A stretch of 64,000 bases of DNA from DATKJS01 sp050015275 (GTDB lineage Bacteria > Acidobacteriota > Aminicenantia > Aminicenantales > Saccharicenantaceae): positions 10,605-74,604 of the forward strand of contig JBEKBS010000014.1 in the NCBI GenBank assembly GCA_050015275.1, given 5' to 3'. Positions 7,692 through 16,571 of this stretch are shown here, piece after piece. Each line of letters starts with the position of its first letter. The first letter of the stretch is position 1. The position numbers and the translations under genes were made by a program. Under the pieces are notes generated by a model. The model saw only the letters and a list, made by a program, of their open reading frames with translations. It was not told the origin of the DNA and ran no database searches.

Positions 7692-9152
7692 ATGAATCAT
7701 ATCGCGCTCAGCCTCCGGGACATCTTTTTCAACAAAAGGACGGGGCGCTTGGTCTACAAGCGGGGAGACGTCCAGAAGTATTTTTTCTTTCAGAAGGGGA
7801 CGCTCATCCAGGTCAAGACCAACGTGGCCGAGGAACGGCTGGGCGAGGTCCTTTACAAGCTCGAACGCATCTCCAAGGACGCCCACTCCACCATGGACCA
7901 GTACGTCGAGCCCAACCAGAGCATCGGCGAGGTCCTGCGAAGCCGCGGCGTCATCTCCGAGCAGGACCTGTCGGACGCCCTGACTTACCAGCTCCGGGAG
8001 ACGGCGCTCAACGTCTTCCCCTACTTTGACGCGGAGATCACTTTCCAGGAGCGGGACGATTCCACAACTCAGACCGAGGAATCCAAGATCAGCATTCCCT
8101 TCATCATCGAATACGGGATCCGCCGGATGCAGCCCAACCCCAACCTCAAGGAGTTCCTGGCCCGGCAGGTCCTGTTCCTGAAGCGGAAGTCCTTCGCCTA
8201 CCTTCTGACCGTGGAAGAAAAGGAGATCCTGGACAGGATCACGGGCGCCGACCCGGCCGAGGCCATCCTCCGGACCCTGACCTCGCCTCCTGATTTCTTC
8301 TGGAAGAGCCTCTACTTGTTCTACTGTCTGGACCTCGTGGACGTGAAAAAGGAAGAGGAAGGGCAAGCGGCGAAGTCCGCCGGCGCGGCGGAGACGGCGT
8401 CCGGCGGGACCAAAATGACCCCCGAGATCGCTGACGTCCTCGCTTTCCGCGAGGCCGCGGCCCAGAAGAGTTTTTATCAGATCCTCGGGGTCGGCAAGAC
8501 GGCCTCGGAGGAAGAGATCAAGAAGGCCTATTTCCAGATGGCCCGCCGCTTCCACCCCGACCGGTTCGAGCGGAAGGCGGCCGCGGAGTACAAGAACCAG
8601 ATCGACGAAGTCTTCGACAGGATCACGAACGCCTACCGGGTCCTCAGCAACAAGGACAAGCGGAAGGACTATGACTCGGGCATCGCGACGGGCGCCCAAG
8701 AGGAGGGCCAGGACTCCGTCAAGAAGGCCGAGATCAAGTTCCGCCAGGGGAAGACCCTCTTCGGCACGGACCGGTTCGACGACGCCGTCTCTTATCTTGA
8801 GGAAGCGGTCCGCTTGAGGCAGGACAAGGCCGATTATTACCTGCTCCTCGCCATGGCCGAATCCAAGATCCCGAGCTATCTCCGGAAAGCCGAATCGGAT
8901 TTCCTCAAGGCCATCAGCCTCGAGCCCTGGAACCCGGAAGCCTATGTCGGCCTCGGCGTCCTCTACAGGGCCGAAGGGCTCCAGACCAAGGCCATCCGGC
9001 AGTTCGAGAAGGCCTTGGAGGCCGACCGCGAACATGCCAAAGCCCGGCAGGAGCTCATGGACATGGGCGTCGGGCAGAAGAAAAAAAAGGGGCTCGAAGG
9101 ATTCTTTTCGCTGGACTTTCTCGGGTCCAAGGGCAAGAAGAAGAAAAAGTAG
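7692..9152 (+). CDS. DUF4388 (PATAN) - DnaJ domain - TPR protein
   Basis: A 486-residue cytoplasmic protein built of three parts. Residues 1 to about 190 resemble the DUF4388/PATAN domain (DIFFNKRTGRLVYKRG, then SIGEVLRSRGVISEQDL). A J domain occupies about 259-330, with FYQILGVGKTASEEEIKKAY and the HPD triad near residue 287. The last 140 residues look like TPR helices and end in a Lys-rich tail. PATAN domains are linked to signalling and motility regulation in delta-proteobacteria and cyanobacteria, and the J domain should recruit DnaK, so a DnaK-assisted signalling scaffold is plausible. Its stop codon directly abuts the ligA stop. Confidence 0.82.
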   Translation: MNHIALSLRDIFFNKRTGRLVYKRGDVQKYFFFQKGTLIQVKTNVAEERLGEVLYKLERISKDAHSTMDQYVEPNQSIGEVLRSRGVISEQDLSDALTYQLRETALNVFPYFDAEITFQERDDSTTQTEESKISIPFIIEYGIRRMQPNPNLKEFLARQVLFLKRKSFAYLLTVEEKEILDRITGADPAEAILRTLTSPPDFFWKSLYLFYCLDLVDVKKEEEGQAAKSAGAAETASGGTKMTPEIADVLAFREAAAQKSFYQILGVGKTASEEEIKKAYFQMARRFHPDRFERKAAAEYKNQIDEVFDRITNAYRVLSNKDKRKDYDSGIATGAQEEGQDSVKKAEIKFRQGKTLFGTDRFDDAVSYLEEAVRLRQDKADYYLLLAMAESKIPSYLRKAESDFLKAISLEPWNPEAYVGLGVLYRAEGLQTKAIRQFEKALEADREHAKARQELMDMGVGQKKKKGLEGFFSLDFLGSKGKKKKK

Positions 9153-11162
9153 CTAGCCTTTTCTGCCGATCAGCTTCCGGAACCCCACTTCCCCGATGAC
9201 CTTGATGCCGAGCTTGCGGGCCTTGTCGAGCTTCGACCCCGGCGATTCGCCCGCGATGAGGCAGGTCGTTTTATTGGTCACGGACGACCCGACCCGGGCG
9301 CCGAGCGCCTCGAGCTTTTCCTGGGCTTCCTCCCGCGTCCAACCGGAGAGCGTCCCGGTGATCACGAACGCCTGACCTTCGAGGAGTTTCCGGGTGCCGC
9401 CTTCCTCCCGGGCCGCCATGTTCACCCGAGCCTTCCCGAGCCTCCGGACGAGCTCCCGGTTCTCCGGCTGGTCGAAGAAGAAGCGGATGCTTTCGGCCAC
9501 CTTCGGCCCCACGTCCTCGGTCCGGGTCAGCTCGTCCTCCGTGGCCGCGGCCAGGGCGTCGAGGCTCCTGAATCGGGCGGCCAGGATCTGGGCCAGGCGC
9601 TCCCCCACATGGCGGATGCCCAAAGCGAAGACGAGCCTGTCCAGGTCCCTTTTCTTGGATTGTCCGATCTCGGCCAGCAGGTTCTCGGAGCTCTTGGGGC
9701 CCATCCGCTCGAGCTTGACGAGCTCTTCTGCGGTCAGGCCGTAGAGGTCCGGGATGGAGCGGACGAGGCCGGCCGCGAGGAGCTGGTCGACCAGCGCGTC
9801 GCCCAGCCCGTCGATGTTCATGGCCCGCCGGGCCGCGAAGTGCAGGATGGACTCGCGGACCTTGGCCGGGCACGAGGGATTGACGCAGCGCGAGACGACC
9901 TCGCCCTCCGGCCTGAAGATCGCCGACCCGCAGACGGGGCAGCGCGACGGCCAGGAGAACGGCCGTTCGCGGCCTGTCCGGCGGTCTTTCATGACCGAGA
10001 CGACCCGGGGGATGACGTCGCCGCTGCGCTCGATGAGGACGTGGTCCCCGACCCGGACGTCCTTCCGTCGGATCTCGTCCTCGTTGTGCAGGGTGGAGCG
10101 GCTGATGGTCGTTCCGGAGAGCTTGACCGGCTCGAGCACGGCCACCGGGGTCAGGGCGCCCGTGCGGCCGACCTGGATGATGATGTCGTCGACCCTGGTC
10201 GTCGCCTGGCGCGCCGGGAACTTGAAGGAGATGGCCCAGCGCGGGAACTTGGCCGTGACTCCCAGGGACTCCCGCGCGGCGGCCGAATCGACCTTGACCA
10301 CGATCCCGTCCGCGTCATAGTCCAGGCTGTCGCGCTTCCCCGCCCATTCCTTGTGATACGCCAGGACGTCATCCAGCGTCGGGCAGAGCCGCGAATGTGG
10401 ATTGGTCTTGAAGCCGAGCTTCCGCAGCTTCTGGAGGGCACCCCACTGGGTCGGCTCCTCGCGGCCGTCGATGAAAAGATAGTAGAGGAAGACGCTCAGG
10501 CTCCTCGGCGCCACTTCCTTCGGATCGAGGAGCCGGATGGAGCCGGCGGCCGCGTTGCGGGGGTTGGCGAACAGGGCCTCCCCCCTTTCCTCGCGGTCCC
10601 GGTTGATGGCCCTGAAGGACTCGAAAGGCAGGTAGATCTCGCCCCGGACCTCCACATCCCGCGGATCCTCGATGACCAGCGGCAGCGCCCGGAGGGTCTT
10701 GACGTTCCCGGTGACGTCGTCGCCGCGGACGCCGTCGCCGCGGGTGACGGCCTGGCGGTATTTCCCGTCCCGGTAGCGGATGGAGATGCCGAGCCCGTCG
10801 ATCTTGAGTTCGGCCACGTACTCGACGGCCCGGCCGGGGAGGAGCTTCCGGACGCGCTCCTCGAACTCCCGGAGCTCGGCCTCGTTGTAAACGTTGTCGA
10901 TGCTGAGCATGGGCGTCCGGTGGGTGACGGAGGGGAACCCCTCGATCGGCTTCTCGCCGACGCGCTGGGTCGGGGATTCGGGGGTGACGAGCTCCGGGAA
11001 CCGGGCCTCGATGTCCCTGAGCTCGCGAACGAGACGGTCGAACTCGCCGTCGGAGATCTGGGGGTCGTTGTCGACGTAGTACTTCCGCTCGTGATAGAGG
11101 ATCTCGCGACGGAGCTCCCCGGCCCGGGCCCTGGCCTGTTTGGCGGATAAAGAGGAGGACAC
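9153..11162 (-). CDS. ligA: NAD-dependent DNA ligase
   Basis: Seals nicks in duplex DNA during replication and repair, using NAD. The 669-residue protein has the Ia domain, the adenylation domain with nucleophile Lys120 (AELKIDGLG), an OB fold (GRTGALTPVAVLEPV), a four-Cys zinc finger (CPVC and CVNPSC, about residues 405-425), helix-hairpin-helix repeats, and a C-terminal BRCT domain (FVITGTLSGWTREEAQE). The start is GTG (11160-11162), preceded by GGAGGAAATCC. It converges on the DUF4388 gene with no gap. Confidence 0.98.
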   Translation of the reverse strand: MSSSLSAKQARARAGELRREILYHERKYYVDNDPQISDGEFDRLVRELRDIEARFPELVTPESPTQRVGEKPIEGFPSVTHRTPMLSIDNVYNEAELREFEERVRKLLPGRAVEYVAELKIDGLGISIRYRDGKYRQAVTRGDGVRGDDVTGNVKTLRALPLVIEDPRDVEVRGEIYLPFESFRAINRDREERGEALFANPRNAAAGSIRLLDPKEVAPRSLSVFLYYLFIDGREEPTQWGALQKLRKLGFKTNPHSRLCPTLDDVLAYHKEWAGKRDSLDYDADGIVVKVDSAAARESLGVTAKFPRWAISFKFPARQATTRVDDIIIQVGRTGALTPVAVLEPVKLSGTTISRSTLHNEDEIRRKDVRVGDHVLIERSGDVIPRVVSVMKDRRTGRERPFSWPSRCPVCGSAIFRPEGEVVSRCVNPSCPAKVRESILHFAARRAMNIDGLGDALVDQLLAAGLVRSIPDLYGLTAEELVKLERMGPKSSENLLAEIGQSKKRDLDRLVFALGIRHVGERLAQILAARFRSLDALAAATEDELTRTEDVGPKVAESIRFFFDQPENRELVRRLGKARVNMAAREEGGTRKLLEGQAFVITGTLSGWTREEAQEKLEALGARVGSSVTNKTTCLIAGESPGSKLDKARKLGIKVIGEVGFRKLIGRKG

Positions 11163-11250
11163 GGATTTCCTCCGCTATCAAAAAGTCCTCATCGCCGGCC
11201 CTCGCGGGGAGGGAGGCGGCGAGGTTCGAACACGCCTCCGGAGGGCCCCT

Positions 11251-12402
11251 TTACCTCTCGAGCCTCGCCCTGACCTGGGCGACGAGCTGGTTGAACTTGT
11301 CGAGGACGTTCTTCTGCTGGGCCTTGATCTGCTCGATGGCCTGTTTCTCGGACTCGATGGCGGCGTTGAGCTTCTTCATGGAGACCTTCTCGGCGCCCGT
11401 GAGGTCGTCGTCGCTCTTCGTCCCGTACTTGTCGTTGTAGGTCTTGGTCATGTCGGCGATGTTCCTGTTGTGCTCTTCGATCTGGGTGTTGATCGCGGCC
11501 AGGTCCGGGCTGTCGCTGATATAAAGGTTCAGGGCCGCCTGATGGAGGTTCTTCTGCTGGGCGGGGTTCAGGAGGCCGGCTTCGATGAGGGCATTGATGG
11601 CTTCAGGCTTGAGGGAGGGCTTGGTCTTGGCCTCTTTGTTCAGGATGACCGCGATATTGAGGGCGAGGTTGGCGGTCCTCTTCTTGCTGTAGGCTTCCCT
11701 GTAGATCGCCAAGGCCTCGTCGACCTTTCCTTCCTTGTAGAGGGTCTGGGCCAGGAGGGAGGCGCTTTCGGGGCCCTGGTCGGCGGCATAGAACTCCCGG
11801 AAGACCTTTTCGGCTTCGACGTACTTCTGGCTCTTGTAAAGGGTCGAGGCGAGGTTGTTGAGCTGCTTCGTGATGCTCGGGTCCTTCAGGATCCCGTAGG
11901 CCGTGATATAAGACGCGGCGGCGGCGCCGTAATCGCCGGACTTCTCGGCGAACGTGCCGATGAGGACGTATCCGGCCGCCTGGAGCTTGGCTCCTTTCGC
12001 GGAGTCGCTGGCGGCCTTCCCCATGTCGATGAGGCGCTGGGCGGTCGCCTTGGCCTTGTCGGGCTGGCCGCTCTTGGAGTACGTTTCCGCGATCGTATAG
12101 ATGATCCCGACTTTCATATCGGCATCGATCCCGCTCATGGTCAGGGCCTTCTCGCCGTAGTCGATGGCTTTCTGGGCGTTCTTGGCCGCGCAGGGGGTCA
12201 GGCAGTAATAGGCGTATGCGTAAGCGTCATACTGGCCGCCTTTCCCCGCGTATTGCGCGATATAGGCATCGAGGGCCTGGATTTGCTGGCACTTGTCGGA
12301 CATCTGCATGGCCTTGAGGTATTCCTCATCGGCGGTCTGGGCGGCCAGGAGGCCCGTCAGCAGGAAAACCAAAGTCACCGCGGTCCAAAGCGTCTTTTTC
12401 AT
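11251..12402 (-). CDS. exported TPR-repeat protein of unknown function
   Basis: 383 residues with a cleavable signal peptide (MKKTLWTAVTLVFLLTGLLAAQ). The body is helical with repeated TPR-like units (AAAASYITAYGILKDP, KYVEAEKVFREFYA, KVDEALAIYREAY) between about residues 140 and 250. The C-terminal 80 residues are predicted coiled coil, rich in Gln, Lys and Glu. Two Cys near residues 67 and 71 (CLTPC) could form a disulfide. No enzyme motif is visible. A scaffold role in the periplasm is likely but unproven. It has its own strong promoter and is divergent from murB. Confidence 0.75.
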   Translation of the reverse strand: MKKTLWTAVTLVFLLTGLLAAQTADEEYLKAMQMSDKCQQIQALDAYIAQYAGKGGQYDAYAYAYYCLTPCAAKNAQKAIDYGEKALTMSGIDADMKVGIIYTIAETYSKSGQPDKAKATAQRLIDMGKAASDSAKGAKLQAAGYVLIGTFAEKSGDYGAAAASYITAYGILKDPSITKQLNNLASTLYKSQKYVEAEKVFREFYAADQGPESASLLAQTLYKEGKVDEALAIYREAYSKKRTANLALNIAVILNKEAKTKPSLKPEAINALIEAGLLNPAQQKNLHQAALNLYISDSPDLAAINTQIEEHNRNIADMTKTYNDKYGTKSDDDLTGAEKVSMKKLNAAIESEKQAIEQIKAQQKNVLDKFNQLVAQVRARLER

Positions 12403-12429
12403 TCACAACCTCGTATCAAAATTTGTAGA

Positions 12430-12458
12430 ATCATAGTCCGCATCCCGGTAATTGTCAA
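12430..12458 (-). promoter_or_regulatory. strong promoter of the exported TPR gene
   Basis: On the minus strand TTGACA (12453-12458) and TATGAT (12430-12435) are separated by 17 bp. Transcription should start near 12423, giving a leader of about 20 nt. Confidence 0.65.
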
Positions 12459-12639
12459 TATCTTGCCTCACAGCCATAAAATATAGCAATTCTCATGCCA
12501 ATAACGATAAACGGGGACACCGGCATGTCCCATCGAATGTCTCCCCTGATTAACGCCGTGACGCGGTCTGCGGCCGCCGGGAGGGCCGTCTCTCAGAATG
12601 GACACTCGCGGTCGTTTTACTTCACCGGCGGCAATGCCA

Positions 12640-12645
12640 TATAAT
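12640..12645 (+). promoter_or_regulatory. murB -10 box, leaderless start likely
   Basis: A perfect TATAAT ends 7 nt before the murB ATG at 12653, so the predicted first transcribed base is the A of the ATG. A TTTACT at 12616-12621 (18-bp spacer) may be the -35. No Shine-Dalgarno sequence is present. Confidence 0.5.
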
Positions 12646-12652
12646 AGCCGCG

Positions 12653-13591
12653 ATGAAAGCCGTCCAGGACTTCAGAAGCGCTTTCCTCGAAGCGACAGGC
12701 CGGCCGCTCCGGGAAAAGATCGGGCTCGATCAGTTCTCGAGTTTCAGGATCGGCGGCCCGGCGGCCCTTTTTTTCGAGGCCCGGACGGAGGAAGATCTGA
12801 AGAAGGCCGTCGCCGTGGCCGCCCGCGAGAAATTCCCTTTCTACGTGGTCGGGGGCGGCACCAACATCCTTTTCGACGACGAGGGGTACCGGGGGTTGAT
12901 CGTCCGGAACAGGGCGGAAGGTTTGTCCGTCGACGAAGGCCGGGTGACCGTCGCTTCCGGGACGGGCCTTTCGTTCCTGCTCCAATTCACCTTGACCGGA
13001 GGGCTCGGAGGCCTGGAATTCCTGGCCGGGATCCCGGGGACGGTGGGCGGTGCCCTCGCCGGCAACGCCGGGGCCTTCGGCCAGAGCATCGGGGATTCCC
13101 TCGAGGAGGCCGTCCTGGTTGACCAAGCCGGCGGGGAGCGGAAGCTCGCCCGGCAGGATCTCGGCTTCGGCTACAGGACGTCCTCCCTCCAGAAAAGCCA
13201 TGCCGTCGTCCTCCGGGCCGTCATCAATGCCGCGCCCGGCGACAGCAAAGCCTCGGAAGCCAAGATCAAGGATTACTTGGAGAAGAGACGGGCCAAACAT
13301 CCCCCTTGGGGGACGGCCTGCGCCGGGAGCTACTTCAAGAATCCGTGTTCTCCGGCCGGGGAGAAGGTCGCGGCGGGACGGCTCCTAGAGCAGGCCGGCG
13401 CGAAGGGCCTGTCGGTCGGCGGCGCGGCCGTTTACGAAGGGCACTGCAATTTCATCGTGAACACGGGGAGTGCCCGGGCCAGGGATGTCCTTCAGCTGGC
13501 GGAGGAAATGAAGACCCGCGTTTTTGGGATGTCCGGCATCCGGCTGGAAGAGGAGGTCATCCACGTTCCAGCAACCGCTTCAATGCTCTGA
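12653..13591 (+). CDS. murB: UDP-N-acetylenolpyruvoylglucosamine reductase
   Basis: FAD- and NADPH-dependent reduction of UDP-GlcNAc-enolpyruvate to UDP-MurNAc, the second committed step of peptidoglycan synthesis. The 312-residue protein has the FAD-binding core VVGGGTNILF and GLGGLEFLAGIPGTVGGAL. The catalytic Ser is in CAGSYFKNP, and the closing Glu is in RLEEEVIHV. It lacks the extra domain of long (type I) MurB. The ATG has no ribosome site, and a -10 box sits just upstream, so a leaderless mRNA is likely. The last 35 nt overlap the 3' end of the convergent DUF2520 gene. murA is 1.7 kb away. Confidence 0.96.
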   Translation: MKAVQDFRSAFLEATGRPLREKIGLDQFSSFRIGGPAALFFEARTEEDLKKAVAVAAREKFPFYVVGGGTNILFDDEGYRGLIVRNRAEGLSVDEGRVTVASGTGLSFLLQFTLTGGLGGLEFLAGIPGTVGGALAGNAGAFGQSIGDSLEEAVLVDQAGGERKLARQDLGFGYRTSSLQKSHAVVLRAVINAAPGDSKASEAKIKDYLEKRRAKHPPWGTACAGSYFKNPCSPAGEKVAAGRLLEQAGAKGLSVGGAAVYEGHCNFIVNTGSARARDVLQLAEEMKTRVFGMSGIRLEEEVIHVPATASML

Positions 13592-14423
13592 CCTTCCGGG
13601 CGGGCAAAACTCGGCCCGCGATCAGTCCCAGGGCCTGTTTTCCCAAAATCCTGTATGTCTCTTCCTCGCGGGGTCGGGACTTCAGGGCCTCGAGATGTCT
13701 GCGGACGGTCTCGATATCCCCCCGGGCAACCGGGCCTGTCAGCGCTTTTTCCAAGGCAAAATTTTTTACGTTCTGTAAAGTTCCTTGGATGAGAGGCAGC
13801 AGAACGGCTATGGCCGTTTTTTGACGAACTCCCGCCTCTTGGAGGAGGGCCACGGCGGTCGCCTCGAGCGAAACGAGCCCGTTCGAAGCCAGGCTGCAGG
13901 CGGCGTGGTAGAGGGGCTTGTCAGTTTCCCGCAGGACCAGGGCCCGCCCGCCGAGGGCCCTGACCGCGTCCCGGCCGGCCCTGACCGCGTCCGCGTCCCC
14001 CTCGAGCCCCCAGAAGATCCCGCGGAAGAAACGGAGGGCTGCGCCTTTTTCAGGGAAGGACTGGACGGGATGGATGGAAGCCGCCCGGGCGCCTTTTTTC
14101 CGGAGCGGGTCGAGGGCGGCTGCGGGATGAAGCCCGCTCGTGTGGAAGACGAAACGGCCGGTCCAGCTCGACCCCGGCCGGGCCAGCTTTTTCGCCACGG
14201 CCTCCAGCGAATCGTCCGGGACGCAAATGAACACGACCCTCGCCCCGCGCGCCGCCTTCCCGACGTCCGATGTCGCCGTTCCCCGGCCGATGATCTTCCG
14301 GGCCGCCCGGGCCGCGGCCGGGTCCCGGTCGGCGATGACCTTGAGGCTCCAGCCCTTTTTCGTCAGGGCGGCGCCGATCGACGTCCCCAGCCGTCCCGCG
14401 CCGACGATGGAGAATGCCGTCAT
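13557..14423 (-). CDS. Rossmann-like / DUF2520 protein
   Basis: 288 residues. The N-terminal NAD(P)-binding Rossmann fold starts with SIVGAGRLGTSIGAAL (GxGxxG variant GAGRLG). The C-terminal half is the helical DUF2520 domain (HPVQSFP, YHAACSLASNGLVSL), as in ProC/6-phosphogluconate-dehydrogenase-like proteins. Such proteins are often found next to pantothenate genes and are poorly characterised; the substrate is unknown here. The start ATG overlaps the NYN gene stop as ATGA, so it is translationally coupled and last in the murA-HIT-NYN run. Its 3' end overlaps murB on the opposite strand by 35 nt. Confidence 0.85.
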   Translation of the reverse strand: MTAFSIVGAGRLGTSIGAALTKKGWSLKVIADRDPAAARAARKIIGRGTATSDVGKAARGARVVFICVPDDSLEAVAKKLARPGSSWTGRFVFHTSGLHPAAALDPLRKKGARAASIHPVQSFPEKGAALRFFRGIFWGLEGDADAVRAGRDAVRALGGRALVLRETDKPLYHAACSLASNGLVSLEATAVALLQEAGVRQKTAIAVLLPLIQGTLQNVKNFALEKALTGPVARGDIETVRRHLEALKSRPREEETYRILGKQALGLIAGRVLPARKVRALKRLLERG

Positions 14424-14896
14424 GGTTTGGACTTGAAGACCTCGTCCCAGAGGTTGACTTCGAGCGGCGACGGGGCTACGACCCGCTTCTCCATCTCCTT
14501 CTGTTTTTTCCGTTCCTTCAGGGCGGTCTTGAGCTCCCGGGCAAAGACCTCCGATGTCACCGGCGTCACGCCGTTCGCCTTGGCGAATTCCCGGATGGCC
14601 CGGTCCGAGCTGACGACGAAGAACCGCCTCCGGTCCGTCAGCCGGAGGATGACATCCTCGATGACGTCGTCGGCGCTCTGCCCTTCCCCCGGGTAGTGGA
14701 TCGTGAACTTGGGGTTGACGGCGACCGCCGTCCGCTCCTGCTCGGGGTTGCCGTCGAAAACGAGATGGATCCGGCTGTGGGTGACCTTCTGGAAACCCAG
14801 GAGCCGGACGACGAGCCCCTCCCGGCCGGACCTCTCCCTGAGCTCCTGGGGCGCGATGCGGCCGAGGAGGTTATTCCCGTCGATCAGGTAGGCCAT
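14420..14896 (-). CDS. NYN-domain (YacP-like) RNA-binding/nuclease protein
   Basis: 158 residues with the PIN-like NYN fold: MAYLIDGNNLLG at the N-terminus supplies the first acidic metal ligand, followed by HLVFDGNPE, SADDVIEDVI and VVSSDRAIREFAK, which carry the other conserved Asp residues. The closest described group is YacP (Rae1), a ribosome-associated endoribonuclease in Bacillus; equivalence is inferred from fold and motifs only. There is no clear ribosome site, and it starts 25 nt after the HIT gene stop. Confidence 0.82.
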   Translation of the reverse strand: MAYLIDGNNLLGRIAPQELRERSGREGLVVRLLGFQKVTHSRIHLVFDGNPEQERTAVAVNPKFTIHYPGEGQSADDVIEDVILRLTDRRRFFVVSSDRAIREFAKANGVTPVTSEVFARELKTALKERKKQKEMEKRVVAPSPLEVNLWDEVFKSKP

Positions 14897-14921
14897 GGGA
14901 TGTTGCGATCCGCGCGGCCGG

Positions 14922-15266
14922 TCATCCCGGGGGCCAATTCATCCGGCGGCCGCCGAGAAGATGGAAGTGGAGGTGGAAGACGTCCTGGCCGGAGTCCCTG
15001 GCCGTGTTGAGGACGATCCGGTAGCCGGTTGTCCCGACCCCCTTCTCCCGGGCGATCTCCCGGGCCCGGAGGAGGATCTCGCCGAGCAGTCCCTCGGCCC
15101 CTTCCGGGGCGTCATTGAGCGAGGCGAAATGTGCCTTCGGAATGAGCAGGAGATGGACGGGCGCCTGGGGGCGGATGTCCTCGAACACGAGGAATTTCTC
15201 GTCCTCGTAGACGACCTTCGCCGGGACCTCCTTCTTGACGATCCGGCAGAACAGACAGGTGTCCAT
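14922..15266 (-). CDS. HIT-family nucleotide-binding hydrolase
   Basis: A 114-residue histidine-triad protein of the HINT branch. The N-terminus CLFCRIVKKEVPAKVVYEDE carries the CxxC pair of zinc-binding HINT proteins, and the catalytic triad motif is HLHFHLLGG near residues 97-105. HINT enzymes hydrolyse purine phosphoramidates and aminoacyl-adenylates. The family length is normal. It lies 11 nt downstream of murA with a good GAGGAGGG ribosome site. Confidence 0.95.
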   Translation of the reverse strand: MDTCLFCRIVKKEVPAKVVYEDEKFLVFEDIRPQAPVHLLLIPKAHFASLNDAPEGAEGLLGEILLRAREIAREKGVGTTGYRIVLNTARDSGQDVFHLHFHLLGGRRMNWPPG

Positions 15267-15277
15267 GGACCCTCCTC

Positions 15278-16540
15278 TCAGGACGTGAATCGTTCGATCG
15301 AGGCGCCGAGGCCGCCGAGCTTCTCCTCGATCCTCTCGTAGCCCCGGTCCAGGTGCTCGATCTCGCTGAGGATGGTTTCGCCGCCGGCGATGAGGCCGGC
15401 CAGGATGAGGCAGGCCGAAGCCCGGAGGTCGGTGGCCGTGACCTCGGCGCCGGAGAGGGGCGTCACGCCCTTAACGATGGCCTTGTCTCCCTGGACCTCG
15501 ATCGACGCCCCGAGCCGGACGAGCTCGTTGACGTGGGCGAACCGGCGGTCGAAGATCGTTTCCGTGATGATCGACGTCCCCTCCGCCTGGGTCATGAGGG
15601 TGATGAACTGGGCCTGCATGTCCGTGGGGAAGCCGGGGTAGGGGGAGGTCGTGATGTCCTGGGCCTTGATCTCGCGGTTCCCGAAAACACGGAGGCCCTT
15701 CCGTCCTTCCGGCTCGACGACCGCCCCGGAATAGCGGAGCTTCTCGATGACCATTCGGACATGAGCCGGTTCGACGCCCGTGAGGAGGACATCCCCCCCG
15801 GTCAGGGCGCCGGCGACGAGGAACGTCCCGGCCTCGATCCTGTCGGGGATGATGTCGTGGCTGGTGCCGTGGAGCTCCTGGACGCCCAGGATGCGGGCCG
15901 TGTCGTCGCCGCGCCATTCGATCCTGGCCCCCATCTTGTTCAGGAGGACGGCCAGGTCGGTCACTTCGGGCTCGACGGCGCAATTCTTCAGGATGGTCTC
16001 GCCTTCGGCCAGGGCCGCGGCCATGAGCAGGTTCTCCGTGCCCGTGACCGTCTTTTTCTCGAACTCGACGACGGCGCCGCGGAGCCGGTCGGCCTGGGCC
16101 TGGATATAGCCGTGCTCGAGCGAGATCTTCGCCCCGAGCTTCTGCAGGCCGCCGATGTGGAGGTCGACCGGGCGCGAGCCGATGGCGCAGCCGCCGGGCT
16201 GGGAGACGGCCGCCTTGCCGAAGCGGGCCAGGAGCGGACCGAGGACGAGGATGGACGCCCGCATGGCCCGGACGAGTTCATACGAGGCCTCGTCGGACGT
16301 GATCCGCTCGACGCGAACAGAGACGGAATTCTCCTTGATCGAATAGGTTCCGCCCAGCTCGTCGATCAGGGTCAGAATGGTGTGGACGTCCTTGACCCGG
16401 GGGATGTTGTTCAGGCGGACCTCGTCGCCCGTCAGGAGGCAGGCCGCGATCGCGGGCAGGACGGCGTTCTTGGCCCCGCTGATGCGGACCTTCCCTTTCA
16501 GCCGGAGGTCGGGGCCGCCGCGGATGCGGATCTTTTCCAC
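15278..16540 (-). CDS. murA: UDP-N-acetylglucosamine 1-carboxyvinyltransferase
   Basis: Transfers enolpyruvate from PEP to UDP-GlcNAc, the first committed step of peptidoglycan synthesis. The 420-residue protein has SGAKNAVLPA at the N-terminus and the catalytic cysteine Cys118 in QPGGCAIGSRPVD, so the fosfomycin-sensitive Cys form is present. TSPYPGFPTDMQAQF and RFAHVNELVRLGA are also conserved. The start is GTG (16538-16540). It follows the AOR gene by 31 nt on the same strand and precedes HIT, NYN and DUF2520. Confidence 0.97.
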   Translation of the reverse strand: MEKIRIRGGPDLRLKGKVRISGAKNAVLPAIAACLLTGDEVRLNNIPRVKDVHTILTLIDELGGTYSIKENSVSVRVERITSDEASYELVRAMRASILVLGPLLARFGKAAVSQPGGCAIGSRPVDLHIGGLQKLGAKISLEHGYIQAQADRLRGAVVEFEKKTVTGTENLLMAAALAEGETILKNCAVEPEVTDLAVLLNKMGARIEWRGDDTARILGVQELHGTSHDIIPDRIEAGTFLVAGALTGGDVLLTGVEPAHVRMVIEKLRYSGAVVEPEGRKGLRVFGNREIKAQDITTSPYPGFPTDMQAQFITLMTQAEGTSIITETIFDRRFAHVNELVRLGASIEVQGDKAIVKGVTPLSGAEVTATDLRASACLILAGLIAGGETILSEIEHLDRGYERIEEKLGGLGASIERFTS

Positions 16541-16571
16541 GGCTCGATTCTAAAGGAAGTTATCGCCGAAT

